From: a virus
IMG/VR virus record: IMGVR_UViG_3300010157_000117
Coordinates: 1 to 40,661 of that record
Reading direction: 5' to 3' (one strand)
DNA length: 40,661 bases
The position numbers were made by a program, and so were the translations under genes. Position 1 is the first letter of the stretch. Every line of letters begins with the position of its first letter. A model generated the notes under the pieces. It saw only the letters and a list, made by a program, of their open reading frames with translations. It ran no database searches and was not told the origin of the DNA. Shown here one piece after another: positions 38,280 through 40,661 of this stretch.

Positions 38280-38550
38280 GGAACACCGCTTTCACGAGAC
38301 TCGAAAGTGGAGGTTAGACTTTGCTCATTTAGAGACAAAGGTTGGGATTGAGATCCAAGGGGGAATCTGGAACGGGGGCCGTCATGGAAGGGGATACGGT
38401 ATTGCTCAAGACAACGAGAAATCTAATGAGGCTATATTTTGTGGGTGGGTGATTATAAAGCTGGCTAACAATGCTATTACAATAGAAAACTGCCAAAAGA
38501 TAAAAGCATTGATAAATGAGAGATTGTCTAATAATCAGGCAGATAAGTAA
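38248..38550 (+). CDS. Small PD-(D/E)XK nuclease, VSR/DUF559-like
   Basis: From the ATG at 38248 the 100-residue product reads EEHRFHETRKWRLDFAHLET, then KVGIEIQGGIWNGG, RHGRG and QDNEKSNEA. Asp24 and Glu35-x-Gln37 fit the catalytic D...E-x-K/Q core of compact restriction-fold nucleases, with a conserved rHxxG...D.EKxN pattern seen in many phage proteins. Role could be DNA repair, resolution of branched packaging substrates or mobility. The start overlaps the preceding gene by 32 bases; longer in-frame starts would overlap it far more. Confidence 0.7.
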   Translation: MTTTSSIELIEEHRFHETRKWRLDFAHLETKVGIEIQGGIWNGGRHGRGYGIAQDNEKSNEAIFCGWVIIKLANNAITIENCQKIKALINERLSNNQADK

Positions 38551-38568
38551 TAGGGAGTATTTTTCCCG

Positions 38569-38597
38569 TTGACATAATAATTAAAAGTAATTATTGG
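38569..38597 (+). promoter_or_regulatory. Capsid-gene promoter candidate with palindromic operator
   Basis: ttgaca at 38569-38574 and tattgg at 38592-38597 are 17 bases apart. The interval contains a perfect palindrome, aataatta-aaag-taattatt (38576-38595), lying between the hexamers and over the -10-like site, where a bound protein would block or help polymerase. Predicted leader to the capsid ATG is about 180 bases. Confidence 0.45.
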
Positions 38598-38612
38598 TTC
38601 GACATAACCCCA

Positions 38613-38689
38613 ATTGGTGCGAGAGAGCCTACTCGCTGGGAATCGGTGATGTTTTAGCCTGATTGGTGCGAGACAACCTACTCGCTGGG
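38613..38689 (+). repeat. Two 28-bp hairpin repeats in the capsid leader
   Basis: Copies at 38613-38640 and 38662-38689 differ at two positions and each contains gcgag and ctcgc, complementary 5-bp arms around an 8-base loop. They lie in the non-coding region between the nuclease and capsid genes and would appear as twin stem-loops in the mRNA leader. Confidence 0.75.
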
Positions 38690-38784
38690 CAAGAGCAATG
38701 AAGTAACACCTTTATCAAATTACTTCAAAAGACAGACAAAGCATTACGCCTAGTCACAAACAAACAATTTAATTTTTTAATATT

Positions 38785-39954
38785 ATGGCAATTACTTGCT
38801 CTACAGTTAATGACCTTTTTCAACGTGAGACGAACAGGTTCTCCGTTGACGTTCACGAGCGTTACTCCGTTGACGGCCCTTGGGGTCGTCTAGTCCGTGT
38901 TGGCAAATTCCCACAGGGAATGGGAACAACCCTTAACGAAATTACCGTGGAGCGTGTTCTCTCTGGTAGTTTTGAAAATAGCTGGACGAATGTTGGTCTT
39001 TCCAATGGGACTTCCAGCAATGGTTGTATCCCTGCTCCTAACGATCTGGCTTTTGGTCAGACAGTTCGTAGCTGGAACCTACAGGCACAGGCTTATCAGA
39101 CCCCTTGCATCTGCTTGGACGATCTGAAGACCTCGTTCCAGATTGAGTCCCAGATCGCCAAGACCGTGGAACAGCTCACTCAGTTGACCAAGACCGTCTT
39201 GGACAATCGTCGTCGTTCCGAGTATCTGCGCCTTGTTAACAAGGTACAGGCTGGTTACAACACCGAATACACCGATCTCGCTTCGGTTCCTGCTCCTACC
39301 TTCCAGTTGGCACAGGATCAGCTTGATCAGCTTCGTGTTCGTCTCATCCGCGATGGTGCAGGTCACAATGCTCTTGGTAAAGAGAATGGTGTTCCCGTCC
39401 TTGGACTGATCACCAGCCCAGAGACAAGCCGTGCGCTCATCCGGAACAACAGCGAACTCCGTCAGGACATCCGTTATGCCACCCCTAGCGAGCTTATTGC
39501 TCCTCTCGGTGTCGAGCGTTCCTTCGGTGGGTTCTACCACATGATCGACCTTGAGGTTCCTCGCTTCACCAACGCTGGTGGAGTATGGACACAGGTTTAT
39601 CCTTTTATTCAGTCTTCAACTACGACTGGATACAAGTGGGAGCCTAACCCCGCCTACAACACGGCCCCTTACGAGGCTGCATACATCTTCCACCCCGATG
39701 TGTATGAGGAGTCAGTTCAGCAGGTCGGCCCGAACATCCCAGGAGCCGCCTTTGACGACTATCCATACTACTACAGTGGACAGTTCTTCTGGCTGAACAT
39801 CCGTGATGCCGTGAACAACCCACTAGGAAAGATCGGTCGTTGGATGGGAGTCTTCCAGAGCGGAAGCCGTCCTCTGGCTCCGTATCTCGGCAAAGTAATT
39901 ATCCACAAGCGTTGCCCTAACGACTTCGGTAGCGTTACTTGCACCAATTCCTAA
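38785..39954 (+). CDS. Major capsid protein candidate
   Basis: The 389-residue product has HK97-type size. It has a helix-rich section (IESQIAKTVEQLTQLTKTVL ... RRRSEYLRLVNK), strand-rich P- and A-like regions (VPVLGLITSPETSRALIRNN, FFWLNIRDAVNNPLGKIGRW), and no enzyme motif. Codon use is more GC-ended and uniform than in the flanking genes, as in highly expressed proteins. It is singly transcribed: structured leader upstream, A/T-rich ribosome site region (aattttttaatatt) and a strong terminator directly after. It is the best capsid candidate in the window, though far from portal and scaffold candidate. Confidence 0.7.
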   Translation: MAITCSTVNDLFQRETNRFSVDVHERYSVDGPWGRLVRVGKFPQGMGTTLNEITVERVLSGSFENSWTNVGLSNGTSSNGCIPAPNDLAFGQTVRSWNLQAQAYQTPCICLDDLKTSFQIESQIAKTVEQLTQLTKTVLDNRRRSEYLRLVNKVQAGYNTEYTDLASVPAPTFQLAQDQLDQLRVRLIRDGAGHNALGKENGVPVLGLITSPETSRALIRNNSELRQDIRYATPSELIAPLGVERSFGGFYHMIDLEVPRFTNAGGVWTQVYPFIQSSTTTGYKWEPNPAYNTAPYEAAYIFHPDVYEESVQQVGPNIPGAAFDDYPYYYSGQFFWLNIRDAVNNPLGKIGRWMGVFQSGSRPLAPYLGKVIIHKRCPNDFGSVTCTNS

Positions 39955-39976
39955 TCACTAGGAACTAGCAATCAAA

Positions 39977-40018
39977 GAAAGCCCCCTTGGAGAAATCCTT
40001 GGGGGCTTTTCTTTTTGT
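39977..40018 (+). terminator. Rho-independent terminator after the capsid gene
   Basis: aaagccccc (39978-39986) pairs with gggggcttt (40001-40009), with a partly paired interior, followed by a T-rich tract to 40017. It lies 23 bases after the capsid stop. Confidence 0.9.
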
Positions 40019-40028
40019 TAGATTCCCC

Positions 40029-40057
40029 TTGCGCTAATGTTAAATAAGTCGTAATTA
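40029..40057 (+). promoter_or_regulatory. Promoter-like motif TTGCGC-N17-TAATTA
   Basis: ttgcgc at 40029-40034, 17 bases, taatta at 40052-40057, 9 bases before the ATG at 40067. It lies just after the capsid terminator, where a new promoter is needed. Confidence 0.4.
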
Positions 40058-40066
40058 AAATCCACT

Positions 40067-40360
40067 ATGGCACTATCATTCCCCATCCCTAAAGGTTTTT
40101 CTGCTCCAGACGGAGTTAAAAACGGCAACGAGTTTTCAGAGATTGCTGGCTTCAAGATTGAAGACGGCATGATTCACATACTTTCTATCGGACAAGACAA
40201 GACTCCTATTGCCTCTAAGGAAGATAAGTCCGACAAGCCCAAGGGAGCCAAGGACGCAATCAAGGAACAACTTGGTGCTATGCAAGACAAGAAGGGATCT
40301 GCATCTATGGAAAATGAAACACCAGAGGAACAGGCTTCTCCAGACGAGGAGATGGACTAA
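40067..40360 (+). CDS. Small virion-region protein with charged tail
   Basis: A 97-residue protein. The first half (FPIPKGFSAPDGVKNGNEFS, FKIEDGMIHILSIGQ) is a small beta-rich part; the rest is a Lys/Glu-rich disordered tail ending in acidic residues. Its position right after the capsid gene suggests a head-completion, decoration or assembly role; no family recognised. Confidence 0.6.
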   Translation: MALSFPIPKGFSAPDGVKNGNEFSEIAGFKIEDGMIHILSIGQDKTPIASKEDKSDKPKGAKDAIKEQLGAMQDKKGSASMENETPEEQASPDEEMD

Positions 40361-40365
40361 ACTAC

Positions 40366-40394
40366 TTGCATTTGCTAATAAAAGCTATTAAGAA
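40366..40394 (+). promoter_or_regulatory. Promoter-like motif TTGCAT-N17-TAAGAA
   Basis: ttgcat at 40366-40371, 17 bases, taagaa at 40389-40394, 9 bases before the ATG at 40404. Weakest of the four motifs with this spacing. Confidence 0.3.
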
Positions 40395-40403
40395 TCATCT
40401 ACT

Positions 40404-40634
40404 ATGAGCCGTACCTTTCAACCTGCCGCTTCTTCCACCTCTGACGGATCTGACCTCACTCTTTGCCGAATCCTTGAGGCTGCTTCTGCAACGGCATACG
40501 ATTACCAGCTTTCTAACTTTGTGGCAGCGGATAAGCCGGGGACTATTGTTATTAAAGATGGAGCTACGGTTATCAAGACCCTCACTCTGTCCTACGATGG
40601 CAGCAACAACCTCACTAGCGTTGTCCGAAGCTAA
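40404..40634 (+). CDS. Small beta-rich virion-region protein
   Basis: A 76-residue protein with strand-forming repeats (GTIVIKDGATVIKTLTLSYD) and a phage-typical end (GSNNLTSVVRS). Such short proteins occur next to tail fibre or decoration genes. Stop overlaps the next start (TAATG). Function unknown. Confidence 0.6.
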   Translation: MSRTFQPAASSTSDGSDLTLCRILEAASATAYDYQLSNFVAADKPGTIVIKDGATVIKTLTLSYDGSNNLTSVVRS

Positions 40635-40661
40635 TGGCACTTACCGACAACATCTTAGCCT
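40634..40661 (+). CDS. Start of a gene running off the window
   Basis: Only nine codons (MALTDNILA) are visible. This opening is often seen in phage proteins with a LamG/concanavalin-like lectin domain (MALTDNLVAYWKLDE type), so a carbohydrate-binding tail or head protein is a reasonable guess. The start overlaps the preceding stop. Confidence 0.4.

Noticed and set aside
39079-39540. 153-codon open frame on the minus strand inside the capsid gene
   Set aside because: Antisense to a gene with strong codon bias, which commonly leaves the opposite strand open; no start signal.
1-40661. Window as a closed circular genome
   Set aside because: Joining the right end to base 1 makes the last gene (MALTDNILA...) hit a stop after a few codons and leaves the first partial gene without a start in phase, so the ends are not directly adjacent.

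Overview
This window is about 40.7 kb of a tailed double-stranded DNA bacteriophage. It holds tightly packed small genes, many joined by ATGA or TAATG stop/start overlaps, around clear landmarks: a portal protein, a large terminase, an ERF annealing protein, a DnaB-type helicase, a GH108-type endolysin and a probable major capsid protein. I see no integrase, no CI-like repressor, no tRNA and no CRISPR, so nothing here argues for lysogeny. A 1790-residue internal virion or ejection-type protein, together with the absence of any visible tape measure, tube or sheath gene, fits a short-tailed (podovirus-like) particle, but tail genes outside the window cannot be excluded. The host is probably Gram-negative, because one lysis gene looks like a unimolecular spanin, which is needed only where there is an outer membrane. 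Many genes lack a Shine-Dalgarno sequence and instead follow A/C-rich leaders; this hints at a host that initiates translation in the Bacteroidota style, but that is inference.

Layout: 1-1756 is a lysis cassette (small membrane proteins, u-spanin candidate, endolysin). 1862-6420 is a run of small early-type genes with ERF, a metallophosphoesterase, a winged-helix protein, an HExxH protein and a zinc-ribbon protein. 6417-13859 is the packaging block: portal, an ATP-grasp enzyme, an HNH endonuclease, a scaffold candidate and the large terminase. 13902-16650 is replication and recombination: a RecB/Cas4-like nuclease, a sigma-region-4-like protein, a DnaB helicase and a small protein ending in an SSB-like acidic tip. 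It closes with a rho-independent terminator. 16790-18782 is a second run of small genes.

18783-19183 is a repeat-rich non-coding region that ends in a bidirectional terminator. 19184-20795 is a leftward operon of five small genes, three of them preceded by CA-repeat leaders. 20796-21194 is a divergent control region, followed by a possible small terminase gene. From 22538 to the right end everything is rightward: an FkbM methyltransferase and a glycosyltransferase, a head-tail connector candidate, the internal virion proteins, a repeat-containing probable tail protein, a Ser/Thr/Tyr-rich probable fibre, two more glycosyltransferase-like proteins, a small nuclease, the capsid protein behind a structured leader, and small proteins running off the edge.

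The most unusual features are: a pair of small lysine-rich reading frames with strong ribosome binding sites nested in the +1 frame of the giant virion gene; a sugar-handling set (FkbM plus three glycosyltransferase-like proteins) around a Ser/Thr-rich virion protein; an ATP-grasp enzyme inside the packaging block; an orphan sigma-like DNA-binding protein; an iteron-like array; and a palindrome plus repeated hairpins in front of the capsid gene.
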